A program made the translations under genes and the position numbers. A DNA stretch of 7,964 nucleotides from Candidatus Zixiibacteriota bacterium (GTDB lineage Bacteria > Zixibacteria > MSB-5A5 > GN15 > JAAZOE01): assembly GCA_030588275.1 (NCBI GenBank), contig JAUUYJ010000111.1, positions 1 to 7,964 of the forward strand, in the 5' to 3' direction. Of this stretch, positions 1-6,626 are shown in pieces (within the stretch, counting starts at the first letter, position 1; every line of letters starts with the position of its first letter). The notes beneath the pieces are model-generated. The model was not told where the DNA came from, did not search any database, and saw nothing but the letters and a program-made list of their open reading frames with translations.

Positions 1-1
1 G

Positions 2-889
2 GACTGGGATCTGTTTGCCTTAGTCGGTTTGGCTCCGCTATTGTATTTAATCAAAAAAATAGGGCTGGCTGATAGGGCAAAGTTTTTCTATCCCTCGCTG
101 ACAATTTTATCGTTTGCGCTATGCCTTCCTTTTTTGGTAACCAACCTGTCGTATCAAAGTTCGATTGATTATGCGACCAGCCTGATGAAGTTGGATCAGG
201 CCAAAAGTCGCTCCGGGATGACGATGGTGCGAGATTATTATCGTAACCAAAATGAAATTGTCAAGGCGGACAGTATTAACGCTGAGATCGTCAGGCTTTT
301 TCCTCAGGCGACAATCATGAGGCAGGCTTTTGCGATGGCGAAATCGGGGCGATTGGCGGAAGCGAGTCGGATCGCTGACTCTCTTTACCGGGTCGATCCA
401 TTTTCCAAAGAGGCGATAAATCTGCGTGGCTCGTTGGCAATTCAGGCGGGGCAGTATAAAAAAGCAATCGAGGTCTTTGGGTTGGCGACTGAGTTGTCCT
501 CTTATGATCCTGCACCCCGGACATCAATCGCGATAGCGTATCAGCGGATGGGACAACATTTTGAGATGCTGGCATCGCTTCGCAAAGCACAAGAGCTAAG
601 TCCTGATTTTATGAAAATGCTGGAATGTTTTTCTCTTGGGTTTTATCAGATGAAGCAGTACGACTCAGCTTATCAGTATGGTGTCAGGATTATTGAGCTT
701 GAGCCGGACAACCCGAATGGATATCTGGCGGCCGGAACGGCCAGCTTTCATCTTCGGAAGGCGCGCATCTGCGAAAGGTATCTAAAGCGGTATTTGCAGA
801 TGGTTCCAAAAAGTACCGACCAGATGCAGGCGATGAAAATGTATGATCAGGTGGTAACATATTTATCAAAGCAAAATGGGACCCCCTGA
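2..889 (+). CDS. C-terminal part of a membrane-anchored TPR protein (5' end outside window)
   Basis: The reading frame is open from base 2 to the TGA at 887-889, giving 295 visible residues. A TTG at base 29 could serve as a start, but the open frame upstream of it (beginning Asp-Trp-Asp-Leu-Phe) and the hydrophobic residues it adds argue that the gene begins outside the window. Two hydrophobic stretches, at about residues 4-17 and 27-48, look like the last transmembrane helices of a polytopic protein. After a polar linker, residues about 103-270 form roughly five degenerate 34-residue tetratricopeptide repeats, recognisable by the Gly/Ala-Tyr spacing and helix-closing Pro, for example repeats ending in RVDP, ELSP and ELEPD. 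TPR domains mediate protein-protein contacts; the partner and the side of the membrane are unknown. The gene converges on the aromatic operon and shows no functional link with it. Family not recognised; a multi-spanning envelope or glycosylation-related protein with a TPR tail is possible but unproven. Confidence 0.8.
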   Translation, partial: DWDLFALVGLAPLLYLIKKIGLADRAKFFYPSLTILSFALCLPFLVTNLSYQSSIDYATSLMKLDQAKSRSGMTMVRDYYRNQNEIVKADSINAEIVRLFPQATIMRQAFAMAKSGRLAEASRIADSLYRVDPFSKEAINLRGSLAIQAGQYKKAIEVFGLATELSSYDPAPRTSIAIAYQRMGQHFEMLASLRKAQELSPDFMKMLECFSLGFYQMKQYDSAYQYGVRIIELEPDNPNGYLAAGTASFHLRKARICERYLKRYLQMVPKSTDQMQAMKMYDQVVTYLSKQNGTP

Positions 890-962
890 TATTACGTTGC
901 AATCATGCTGGTCTGTTTGAGAGTGTAATGCTGGGTGGTCGGGTTTCTTTTTTTACGAATAA
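890..962. other. Convergent intergenic spacer with a T-rich tract
   Basis: This 73-nt spacer separates the 3' ends of the TPR gene and tyrA. On the plus strand it contains a T-rich run at about 945-955. The only pairing found nearby joins 880-886 with 933-940 (seven pairs with one bulged T) across a loop of about 46 nt, which is too open for a confident intrinsic terminator. No convincing hairpin was found for the minus-strand operon either. The spacer is too short for another gene. Confidence 0.5.
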
Positions 963-1823
963 TTAGATTGCTTCGTTTTTTCTGCGCGCACGTTTTATCA
1001 ACTCCTTCAATTTTGCTTCATCCTTGCTTTTTAAAAGTCGTTTGAGATTGTTGAACTCGGCGATGATGCCATCAATCGCTTCGGAGGCCTGGTCCCTGTT
1101 GGTTAAAAACATATCAAGCGTTAGCTCAGGTGAAGATGATGCGACTCGTGAGACAGCTTTGTAGCTACCTCCAATCATATGGCGGAGGCTGTTGTTTTCT
1201 TTGGCGTAATCAATCGCCATATTGGTGAGGCCCAGAGAGAACATATAAGGCAGGCAGATCGTTAAGGCCATAAAGCGGTCATGCAGGTCTGGTTCAATAA
1301 ATATCGGATCGGCACCAAGGCTTACAACCAAATTTTGAACGACTTTTTTTGATCCATTCAAACTACCTTTGAGAGGCGTTAGCATAAAAGTATGCTGTTT
1401 GAATAAATGTTTCTGCGCCCCGGCAAAACCGATCTTCTCGGTTCCAGCCAACGGATGTCCGCTGATATAGTTTACTTTATTTTGAAAAGGCTCAATCGCC
1501 TTGAGGAGTTCTTTTTTTGTTCCGACAACATCCATTACCGTTTGCGAGCGATTAACCATGCGACAAATTTGCGGAGCAAGTTTGATGCTGGTACGAATTG
1601 GGGTTGCCAGAATGATGATGTCGGCCTGTTCGATGCCATCCTTGATGGATCGGACGGTGCGATTGACCGCTTTTTTCTTCAAGGCGGCGGTCATGATCGA
1701 ATTCTTGCTGTCATACCCGATAACTTTAGCGACCGATTTACTGGCCGAGAGATCGTAGGCGATTGATCCGCCAATCAACCCCAGACCGATGATAAAAACA
1801 TTTTTATGCTTCAGATCATCCAC
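963..1823 (-). CDS. tyrA: Prephenate dehydrogenase family protein (TyrA), divergent active site
   Basis: This enzyme would oxidise and decarboxylate prephenate to 4-hydroxyphenylpyruvate with NAD+, in the cytoplasm, on the way to tyrosine. The frame extends to a TTG at 1862, but I prefer the GTG at 1821-1823. It places the Rossmann motif GLGLIGGS at residues 13-20 close to the N-terminus and overlaps the DAHP synthase stop by 8 nt, giving 286 aa. Asp38 after strand beta-2 fits NAD+ preference. The catalytic His lies in GHPLAGTE (His123), and the substrate-binding Arg is probably Arg226 in the segment SYKAVSRVASSSPE. Two family motifs are altered: the usual D-x-x-S-x-K is DVVGTK (residues 98-103, Ser replaced by Gly), and the usual S-H-L/F-P is ICLP (189-192, His replaced by Cys). 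There is no C-terminal ACT domain and no fused mutase. The start lacks a clear Shine-Dalgarno sequence, so reinitiation after DAHP synthase is likely. Arogenate dehydrogenase activity cannot be excluded. Confidence 0.85.
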   Translation of the reverse strand: MDDLKHKNVFIIGLGLIGGSIAYDLSASKSVAKVIGYDSKNSIMTAALKKKAVNRTVRSIKDGIEQADIIILATPIRTSIKLAPQICRMVNRSQTVMDVVGTKKELLKAIEPFQNKVNYISGHPLAGTEKIGFAGAQKHLFKQHTFMLTPLKGSLNGSKKVVQNLVVSLGADPIFIEPDLHDRFMALTICLPYMFSLGLTNMAIDYAKENNSLRHMIGGSYKAVSRVASSSPELTLDMFLTNRDQASEAIDGIIAEFNNLKRLLKSKDEAKLKELIKRARRKNEAI

Positions 1824-2835
1824 AGGTTCGCCCAACCGCGTTGGCGATGTTTTTGATCTCAAGCATCAGGTCGGCAAATTGGTGCGGGTAGAGAGACTGC
1901 GGGCCATCCGACATCGCCTCTTCTGGATTGGGGTGGACCTCAATGATCAACCCGTCCGCTCCGGCGGCGACGGCTCCCTTGGAGACCGCTCCAACAAGAT
2001 TACGCTTGCCGGTGGCGTGCGACGGATCGACGACGACCGGGAGGTGACTGAGTTCCTTGACGATTGGGACCGCCGAGATATCAAGAGTGTTGCGCGTATA
2101 TTTTTCAAAACTGCGGATACCCCGTTCGCAGAGCATCACATTGGGGTTGCCGTTTGACAAAATATATTCTGCCGACATGAGCCATTCTTCGATGGTTGAC
2201 ATCAAGCCTCGTTTCAAAAGTACCGCCTTAGTCGTTTTTCCGACCGCCTCCAAAAGAGAGTAGTTTTGCATATTGCGGGCGCCGATCTGAAGGACATGAG
2301 CATAAGATGCGACAAGGTCAACAGTGTCGGGAGAAATAACTTCGGTCACAATTGCCAGGCCGAACTGGTCTCCCGCTTCACGAAGAATTTTCAGCCCTTC
2401 TTCGCGCATACCCTGAAAGCTGTAAGGTGAGGTGCGCGGTTTGAAGGCACCACCACGCAAAACTTTGGCCCCCGCTTTGGCAACCGCTTCGGCAGATTTC
2501 ATGATCTGGTCGCGGCTTTCGACGGCGCACGGACCGGCCATGACAATCAATTCATTCCCGCCAACCTTTGTGCCGTTGAGAGCGACGATGGTCGATTCTT
2601 TTTTGAATTCGCGGCTGACCAATTTAAACGGAACCAGTATCGGGACGATAGATTCGACACCGGACATCGCTTGAAATTCATCAGGATCAACCTTTTCGCC
2701 ATTTCCAACCATGCCGACGATAGTTTTCTGTTCACCGCTGGAGAGATGAGGCTTGTAGCCCATCACTTGAATTTTCTTGATGACGGCACTGGTCTCTTTG
2801 ACGGTCGCCTCAGATTTCATTACCACGATCATCAT
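1816..2835 (-). CDS. aroF: 3-deoxy-7-phosphoheptulonate (DAHP) synthase, type I-beta with N-terminal regulatory domain
   Basis: The enzyme condenses phosphoenolpyruvate with erythrose 4-phosphate, the committed step of the shikimate pathway. The 339-aa protein has an N-terminal ferredoxin-like domain (about residues 1-70) followed by the catalytic (beta/alpha)8 barrel, closely resembling Thermotoga maritima DAHP synthase. Visible motifs are AGPCAVES (100-107), LRGGAFKPRTSPYSFQG (126-142), IGARNMQNY (184-192), LLKRG (206-210), LCERGIRSFE (235-244), DPSHATG (270-276) and EVHPNPEEAMSDG (299-311). Metal ligands by analogy with the T. maritima enzyme are Cys103, His273, Glu299 and Asp310. In that homologue the N-terminal domain mediates feedback inhibition by tyrosine and phenylalanine; the same here is inference. 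Two ATG codons begin the gene; the AGGAG 6 nt before the first one favours it. The gene lies 1 nt downstream of the chorismate mutase stop. The symbol aroF is used loosely, since naming differs among species. Confidence 0.96.
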   Translation of the reverse strand: MMIVVMKSEATVKETSAVIKKIQVMGYKPHLSSGEQKTIVGMVGNGEKVDPDEFQAMSGVESIVPILVPFKLVSREFKKESTIVALNGTKVGGNELIVMAGPCAVESRDQIMKSAEAVAKAGAKVLRGGAFKPRTSPYSFQGMREEGLKILREAGDQFGLAIVTEVISPDTVDLVASYAHVLQIGARNMQNYSLLEAVGKTTKAVLLKRGLMSTIEEWLMSAEYILSNGNPNVMLCERGIRSFEKYTRNTLDISAVPIVKELSHLPVVVDPSHATGKRNLVGAVSKGAVAAGADGLIIEVHPNPEEAMSDGPQSLYPHQFADLMLEIKNIANAVGRTCG

Positions 2836-2836
2836 T

Positions 2837-3208
2837 CTATTCTCCTTTTGATAAATCCGGCCTCAGTTTTTTTGTCGCACCGAGGTACTGATGTTTTATT
2901 TGATCCTGCGTTTTATCGGTATTGACATGTATCAAAATTCTTATAAGCATTGGCATGGAGTTAGGTACTTTGATCTCACGGGCGCATAATAGCGGCACCT
3001 TAATCAATCCCATGTCGCGGGCGGCGTAGGCCGGAAAGTCGGCATCAATATCGTCGGTCGCCGTCAAAAAGATGCTGGCAATATCGGCGGGGTCGATCTG
3101 GTTTTCCTCAATCATCCGTTTCAGAAGTTCCTGCGTCGCCGTCAGGATTGCCTCGCGGCTATTTTCGGTGACACTGTTGGCGCCTCTGATGCCTCGCGTT
3201 CTAACCAT
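2837..3208 (-). CDS. aroH: Monofunctional chorismate mutase, AroH class
   Basis: Chorismate mutase rearranges chorismate to prephenate, diverting it from tryptophan to tyrosine and phenylalanine. At 123 aa the protein matches Bacillus subtilis AroH in length and along its full sequence. It has the N-terminal RGIRGAN segment, the FLTATDDIDADFPAYAAR region, the C-x-x-E pair (Cys75, Glu78), Arg90 and the C-terminal DQIKHQYL and LRPDL motifs. The active-site residues known for the trimeric B. subtilis enzyme (Arg7, Arg63, Cys75, Glu78, Arg90, Tyr108) correspond to Arg8, Arg64, Cys75, Glu78, Arg90 and Tyr108 here, so it should be active. AroH enzymes lack an allosteric domain and are usually not feedback-inhibited. 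The ATG start overlaps the trpA stop by 8 nt; a possible AAGGA lies 12 nt upstream, rather far, so coupling to trpA is likely. The end of this gene carries the ribosome binding site of the next. Confidence 0.96.
   Translation of the reverse strand: MVRTRGIRGANSVTENSREAILTATQELLKRMIEENQIDPADIASIFLTATDDIDADFPAYAARDMGLIKVPLLCAREIKVPNSMPMLIRILIHVNTDKTQDQIKHQYLGATKKLRPDLSKGE
2842..2846 (-). promoter_or_regulatory. Ribosome binding site of DAHP synthase
   Basis: The minus strand reads AGGAG, 6 nt before the ATG at 2833-2835. It sits inside the last codons of the chorismate mutase gene. It favours the first of two consecutive ATG codons as the start. Confidence 0.8.
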
Positions 3209-4028
3209 TATCCAACCCAGTCCTTATTTTCTTAATGAATGCCACAGCCGCATCAACTTGTTTCTTTTTGGTTTGCTCTTTGCGCATAACGTCGATTATG
3301 GCACTACCGATTATGACTCCATCACAATGACGACTTAGCTTTTTGGCCTGACTGGGGTCTGAGATACCAAACCCGGCGCAGACCGGGATCGGGCTATCTG
3401 CCTTAACTTGTTTTATCCACTTAACCAGGCTGGGTGGCGTTTCTCTTCGGGCTCCGGTGACACCGGCGACGGTTACGAGATAGACAAATCCCTGAGCCTG
3501 CCTGACGATCATCTTTTGGCGCGATGCGCTTGATGTCGGTGCAAGCAGGTAGATGAGGTCGATATTTTTGCTATCTGAGATAGCTTTCACATTCTCTTTT
3601 TCATCCGGGATAATATCCGGAATAATAGATCCCCTGACACCGACCGCAGAAGCATCTTTACCGAATTGAGTCAGGCCATAATTTAGAATCGGGTTGTAAT
3701 AACTCATGACGACTAAAGGAATCGAGATTTTTCCAACTAAGCGGTCGAGGAGGTCGAAGGTTCTGGCGACATTGATGCCGTTATTCAAAGCAACTTCAGA
3801 AGAGAACTGAATCGTTTTGCCATCCGCCATCGGATCGGAGAAAGGGATTCCGATTTCGATTATGTCTGCCCCATCTTCAGAAAATCGTTTTACCAACTCC
3901 ACAAAGCTGTTTGGGTTAGGATAGCCGGCGGTGAGAAACGGCATCAACGCTTTGCGCTTATTCCTGCTATTTTTGGCAAAGGTGTCGGCCAGCGCACCGC
4001 TTCTTTTTTTCGTCACTATGCTTTTCAT
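3201..4028 (-). CDS. trpA: Tryptophan synthase alpha subunit
   Basis: TrpA cleaves indole-3-glycerol phosphate to indole and glyceraldehyde 3-phosphate and channels indole to TrpB in the alpha2-beta2 complex. The 275-aa TIM-barrel protein carries MPFLTAGYP (29-37), the catalytic Glu58 in IEIGIPFSDP and Asp69 in MADG (equivalents of Glu49 and Asp60 of the enteric enzyme), VMSYYNPI, YLLAPTSS, loop-6 motif AGVTGAR and CAGFGIS. Length is normal, with a slightly basic extra N-terminal stretch. Two usually conserved spots differ: the Pro after the catalytic-loop Asp-Gly is Lys71 (DGKTIQ), and the P-D-L/V-P-x-E-E loop reads PDIIPDE. Both lie in regions important for catalysis or contact with TrpB. 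The start ATG sits in an ATGA overlap with the trpB stop; no Shine-Dalgarno is present, so translation is probably coupled, as expected for equal amounts of the two subunits. Confidence 0.97.
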   Translation of the reverse strand: MKSIVTKKRSGALADTFAKNSRNKRKALMPFLTAGYPNPNSFVELVKRFSEDGADIIEIGIPFSDPMADGKTIQFSSEVALNNGINVARTFDLLDRLVGKISIPLVVMSYYNPILNYGLTQFGKDASAVGVRGSIIPDIIPDEKENVKAISDSKNIDLIYLLAPTSSASRQKMIVRQAQGFVYLVTVAGVTGARRETPPSLVKWIKQVKADSPIPVCAGFGISDPSQAKKLSRHCDGVIIGSAIIDVMRKEQTKKKQVDAAVAFIKKIRTGLDNG

Positions 4029-5239
4029 TTGGTCGCTAATTTTTTTGAGATGTCAGACACAATTTGGGCAACTTCGGCATTCGCCATATCTTTATCACCA
4101 CGACCAGAAAGATTGATTACCAAAATCGAACTCTTTTTCATTTTTCGCGCGACCTTTTTGGCATGGGCCAGAGCGAAGGATGATTCCAAAGCGGGGATGA
4201 TCCCTTCGGCTTGGGACAGCTCGACAAACGCTTTGAGTGCTTCTTTGTCGGTGATTGATCGGTATTCGACCCGGCCTGAATCCTTGTACTGGCTATGCTC
4301 CGGGCCGACTCCGGGGTAATCCAAACCGGCGGCGATGGTATGCGTCATCATGACCTGTCCGTCATTATCCTGTAGCAGATAGCTAAGACTGCCATGCAGA
4401 ACGCCGGGCCGACCCAGGCTCAAGGTGGCAGAGTGGCGCTGGGTCTTAAGACCATCACCGGATGATTCGACGCCGATAAGTTTGATCTTTTTGTCATCGA
4501 CAAAGGGGTAAAACATTCCCATGGCGTTACTCCCACCACCGACGCAGGCGATGATAGTATGCGGCAGTATTTTCTCAACTTTTTTAATCTGTCGTTTGGT
4601 CTCCTGCCCGATGACTGACTGGAAGTCACGCACTATGTATGGATAGGGGTGAGGGCCAACGGTTGAACCGATGATGTAATGAGTCGTGGCAACGTTGGTG
4701 ACCCAATCACGGATCGCTTCGTTGGTGGCATCTTTCAATGTCTTGCTTCCGGAATCGACCGGGACGACTTTGGTCCCCAGTAAATTCATGCGCAGTACGT
4801 TAGGAGCCTGACGCTCCATGTCGGCTCGCCCCATATATACGGTGCATGCCTGACCAAACAGGCAAGCGACGGTGGCGACAGCAACTCCATGCTGGCCCGC
4901 TCCGGTTTCGGCGATGATGCGCTTTTTCCCCATCCGATGCGCCAGAAGACCCTGACCCAAGCTATTGTTTATCTTATGCGCGCCGGTGTGGTTAAGGTCT
5001 TCCCGTTTTAGATAAACCTTGGCACCACCCCACTTGTGGGTCAACCTTTTTGCATAATAAAGCGGTGTCGGACGACCGGCGTATGTTTGCGATAAACGTT
5101 TTAGTTCATCCACGAACGATTTATCTTTTTTGGCACGCTTGAATTCGGTTTCCAATTCAAGCAGGGCGGCCATCAGTGTCTCGGGGACAAACCGGCCGCC
5201 GAACTTTCCAAAGTAGCCTAATTTTGTCGGCTGTCCCAC
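4025..5239 (-). CDS. trpB: Tryptophan synthase beta subunit
   Basis: TrpB is the PLP-dependent subunit that condenses indole with L-serine to give tryptophan. The 404-aa protein has the canonical layout of the TrpB1 type: YFGKFGGRFVPETL near the N-terminus (9-22), LKREDLNHTGAHKINN with PLP lysine Lys89 (77-92), AETGAGQHG with catalytic Glu112 (111-119), the helix-dipole segment STVGPHPYP (193-201), the phosphate-binding GGGSNA (235-240), the AGLDYPGVGPEHS segment and a C-terminal INLSGRGDKD. No key residue is missing. The start is GTG at 5237-5239, inside trpF and 22 nt upstream of its end; it is supported by an AAGAGG site 7 nt upstream and by the usual distance to the YFG-FGG motif. It is followed directly by trpA, its partner subunit. 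Confidence 0.98.
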   Translation of the reverse strand: MGQPTKLGYFGKFGGRFVPETLMAALLELETEFKRAKKDKSFVDELKRLSQTYAGRPTPLYYAKRLTHKWGGAKVYLKREDLNHTGAHKINNSLGQGLLAHRMGKKRIIAETGAGQHGVAVATVACLFGQACTVYMGRADMERQAPNVLRMNLLGTKVVPVDSGSKTLKDATNEAIRDWVTNVATTHYIIGSTVGPHPYPYIVRDFQSVIGQETKRQIKKVEKILPHTIIACVGGGSNAMGMFYPFVDDKKIKLIGVESSGDGLKTQRHSATLSLGRPGVLHGSLSYLLQDNDGQVMMTHTIAAGLDYPGVGPEHSQYKDSGRVEYRSITDKEALKAFVELSQAEGIIPALESSFALAHAKKVARKMKKSSILVINLSGRGDKDMANAEVAQIVSDISKKLATK

Positions 5240-5841
5240 GCGCGTACCTCTTCTATGAATTTTTGCATCATCTCTTTATCTTTTTTTCCAGGGGAGGCCT
5301 CGATACCGCTTGAAACATCAACCCCATACGGTTGGACCGCATCCAGAGCATCTGTAATATTTTCCGGATTAAGCCCACCGGAAAGGATTACGTGTGAAAA
5401 CGCTTTGGCTCGGTTGGCAACGGCCCAGTCAAAAGTTTCACCGGTGCCACCCGGCTGATCGGCGACATAGCTGTCGAGCAAAACGTATTTACTCTGATAC
5501 TTGATAACTTTTTCCAGGTCCGATTCATCTTTGATGCGGAAGCTCTTGACCGCCGGATACATCAGCTGGTTCATATACTCAATTGATTCGTTGCCGTGTA
5601 GCTGAACGTAAGTGAGGTGGCATTTGAGGGCGATCTCCACAACTTCTTCAACCGGCTTGTCAACGAAGACTCCGACGCGGCTTATGATCGGAGGGAGGCG
5701 GTCGATAATGTTTCCGGCAATTTCCGGGCTGATCTGTCTGGGGCTCTCGGCAAAAACAAAGCCGATCGCATCGACTCCCATATTGATGGCCGAGCGAGCA
5801 TCGTCAAAATTTGTTATGCCACATATTTTTATTCTGGTCAT
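5218..5841 (-). CDS. trpF: Phosphoribosylanthranilate isomerase
   Basis: TrpF performs the Amadori rearrangement of N-(5'-phosphoribosyl)anthranilate to CdRP, the substrate of TrpC. The 207-aa length is typical of a stand-alone monofunctional TIM barrel. The general base Cys7 lies in IKICGIT (4-10) and the general acid Asp123 in VLLDS (120-124). Other family motifs are GFVFAESPRQI (27-37), VGVFVD (56-61), VQLHGNE (79-85), GGTGETFDW (131-139), LSGGL (153-157) and DVSSGIEASPGKKD (175-188), the last two forming the phosphate sites. The ATG start lies in an ATGA overlap with the trpC stop and has a strong GGGAGG site 7 nt upstream. The 3' end overlaps trpB by 22 nt, the largest overlap in the operon. 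Unlike in enteric bacteria it is not fused to trpC. Confidence 0.97.
   Translation of the reverse strand: MTRIKICGITNFDDARSAINMGVDAIGFVFAESPRQISPEIAGNIIDRLPPIISRVGVFVDKPVEEVVEIALKCHLTYVQLHGNESIEYMNQLMYPAVKSFRIKDESDLEKVIKYQSKYVLLDSYVADQPGGTGETFDWAVANRAKAFSHVILSGGLNPENITDALDAVQPYGVDVSSGIEASPGKKDKEMMQKFIEEVRAWDSRQN
5247..5252 (-). promoter_or_regulatory. Ribosome binding site supporting the GTG start of trpB
   Basis: The minus strand reads AAGAGG, 7 nt before the GTG at 5237-5239. It lies within the trpF coding sequence and supports the non-ATG start and the 22-nt gene overlap. Confidence 0.7.
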
Positions 5842-6626
5842 CGGATCGCCTCCCTGCGTTCCAAAAGGTTTCTGATTTGTTGGGCCGGGTCGTTGCTGGT
5901 AACGATTGATTCTCCGACCAGGGCGGCAGAAACTCCATGTTTCTGCACAAAGATCATGTCGGCGGAGTTATGAATGCCACTCTCGCTGATGATTGCAATT
6001 TCATCTCCGATCATTTTGGCCAGATCGGCGGTTGTCTGTAAACTTACGGTAAAGTTGTCCAGATTGCGATTGTTGATGCCGATTATTTTTGGGTCAAGCA
6101 GTAAGGCGCGTTCCAATTCGCTTTCCGAATGAACCTCCAATAGAACCTCCAGCCCGGCAATCATGGCGATGTCGTATAGCTTTTTCAGTTCGTCGTCGGT
6201 CAGGATGGCGGCGATCAGCAGGATAGCATCCGCTCCGATTTTTCGGCTGTCCCAGATTTGATATTCATCCAGAATAAAATCTTTTCGCAAAATTGGAATA
6301 TCAACCGAAGCTCTGGCTTGTGTCAGATCGTCAACCGATCCACCAAAAAAGTTTTCCTCAGTCAGTACCGATATGGCCACAGCACCAGCTTCCTGATAAA
6401 TTGTCGCCATTCTTACAGGATCAAGATTGATATTCAGATCACCTTTGGACGGGGAACGTCTTTTGATCTCAGCGATGATTGAGATCTCAGACGATGCTGT
6501 CAAGCTTTTCCATAGACTGCGTACCGGGGGCATCTGGGTGGCGCTGGCTTTTGCATCAGCCGTCAGTTTGGCCAGATCAAGCTGGCTTAACATCTGCCGT
6601 TTATGGGTGATAATTTTATCAAGCAT
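5838..6626 (-). CDS. trpC: Indole-3-glycerol phosphate synthase
   Basis: TrpC closes the indole ring: CdRP is decarboxylated and cyclised to indole-3-glycerol phosphate, the TrpA substrate. The frame is open to an ATG at 6695, but the ATG at 6624-6626 is the better start. It begins with MLDKIITHKR, as family members do, overlaps the trpD stop by 8 nt and gives 262 aa, the usual size. Relative to the Sulfolobus solfataricus enzyme the catalytic residues Glu51, Lys53, Lys110, Glu159, Asn180 and Ser211 correspond, with a constant offset of five, to Glu53 and Lys55 (IIAEIKRRSPSKG), Lys115 (PILRKDF), Glu164 (LEVH), Asn185 (GINNRNL) and Ser216 (SESGI). The protein is therefore complete and should be active. 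No clear Shine-Dalgarno precedes the start, which suggests translational coupling to trpD. Confidence 0.97.
   Translation of the reverse strand: MLDKIITHKRQMLSQLDLAKLTADAKASATQMPPVRSLWKSLTASSEISIIAEIKRRSPSKGDLNINLDPVRMATIYQEAGAVAISVLTEENFFGGSVDDLTQARASVDIPILRKDFILDEYQIWDSRKIGADAILLIAAILTDDELKKLYDIAMIAGLEVLLEVHSESELERALLLDPKIIGINNRNLDNFTVSLQTTADLAKMIGDEIAIISESGIHNSADMIFVQKHGVSAALVGESIVTSNDPAQQIRNLLERREAIR
5849..5854 (-). promoter_or_regulatory. Ribosome binding site of trpF
   Basis: The minus strand reads GGGAGG, 7 nt before the ATG at 5839-5841. It lies inside the end of trpC, and the start itself overlaps the trpC stop as ATGA. Confidence 0.75.

Noticed and set aside
880..955. Possible plus-strand intrinsic terminator: pairing of 880-886 with 933-940 followed by a T-rich tract.
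   Set aside because: The stem has only seven pairs with a bulge, the loop is about 46 nt and three further bases lie before the T run. This is too weak to call.
1511..1522. Slippery A-rich run in tyrA (ACA AAA AAA GAA on the minus strand), with a similar run near the end of trpF, as possible programmed frameshift sites.
   Set aside because: The reading frames continue through conserved sequence on both sides and no alternative frame product or stimulatory structure is evident; they simply encode lysines.
1824..1862. A longer tyrA starting at the TTG at 1862.
   Set aside because: It adds 13 residues ahead of the usual N-terminus, uses a rarer start without a Shine-Dalgarno and overlaps DAHP synthase by 47 nt; the GTG at 1823 fits better.
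1407..2157. Long plus-strand open frames opposite tyrA and DAHP synthase (for example 1407-1766 and 1789-2157).
   Set aside because: They are antisense shadows of strongly conserved genes, with no recognisable domain and no plausible ribosome binding site noted.
2919..2936. Imperfect palindrome around TTGACATGTATCAA, also containing a -35-like TTGACA on the plus strand.
   Set aside because: It lies inside the chorismate mutase coding sequence, has no matching -10 element or suitable downstream gene, and is short enough to be chance.
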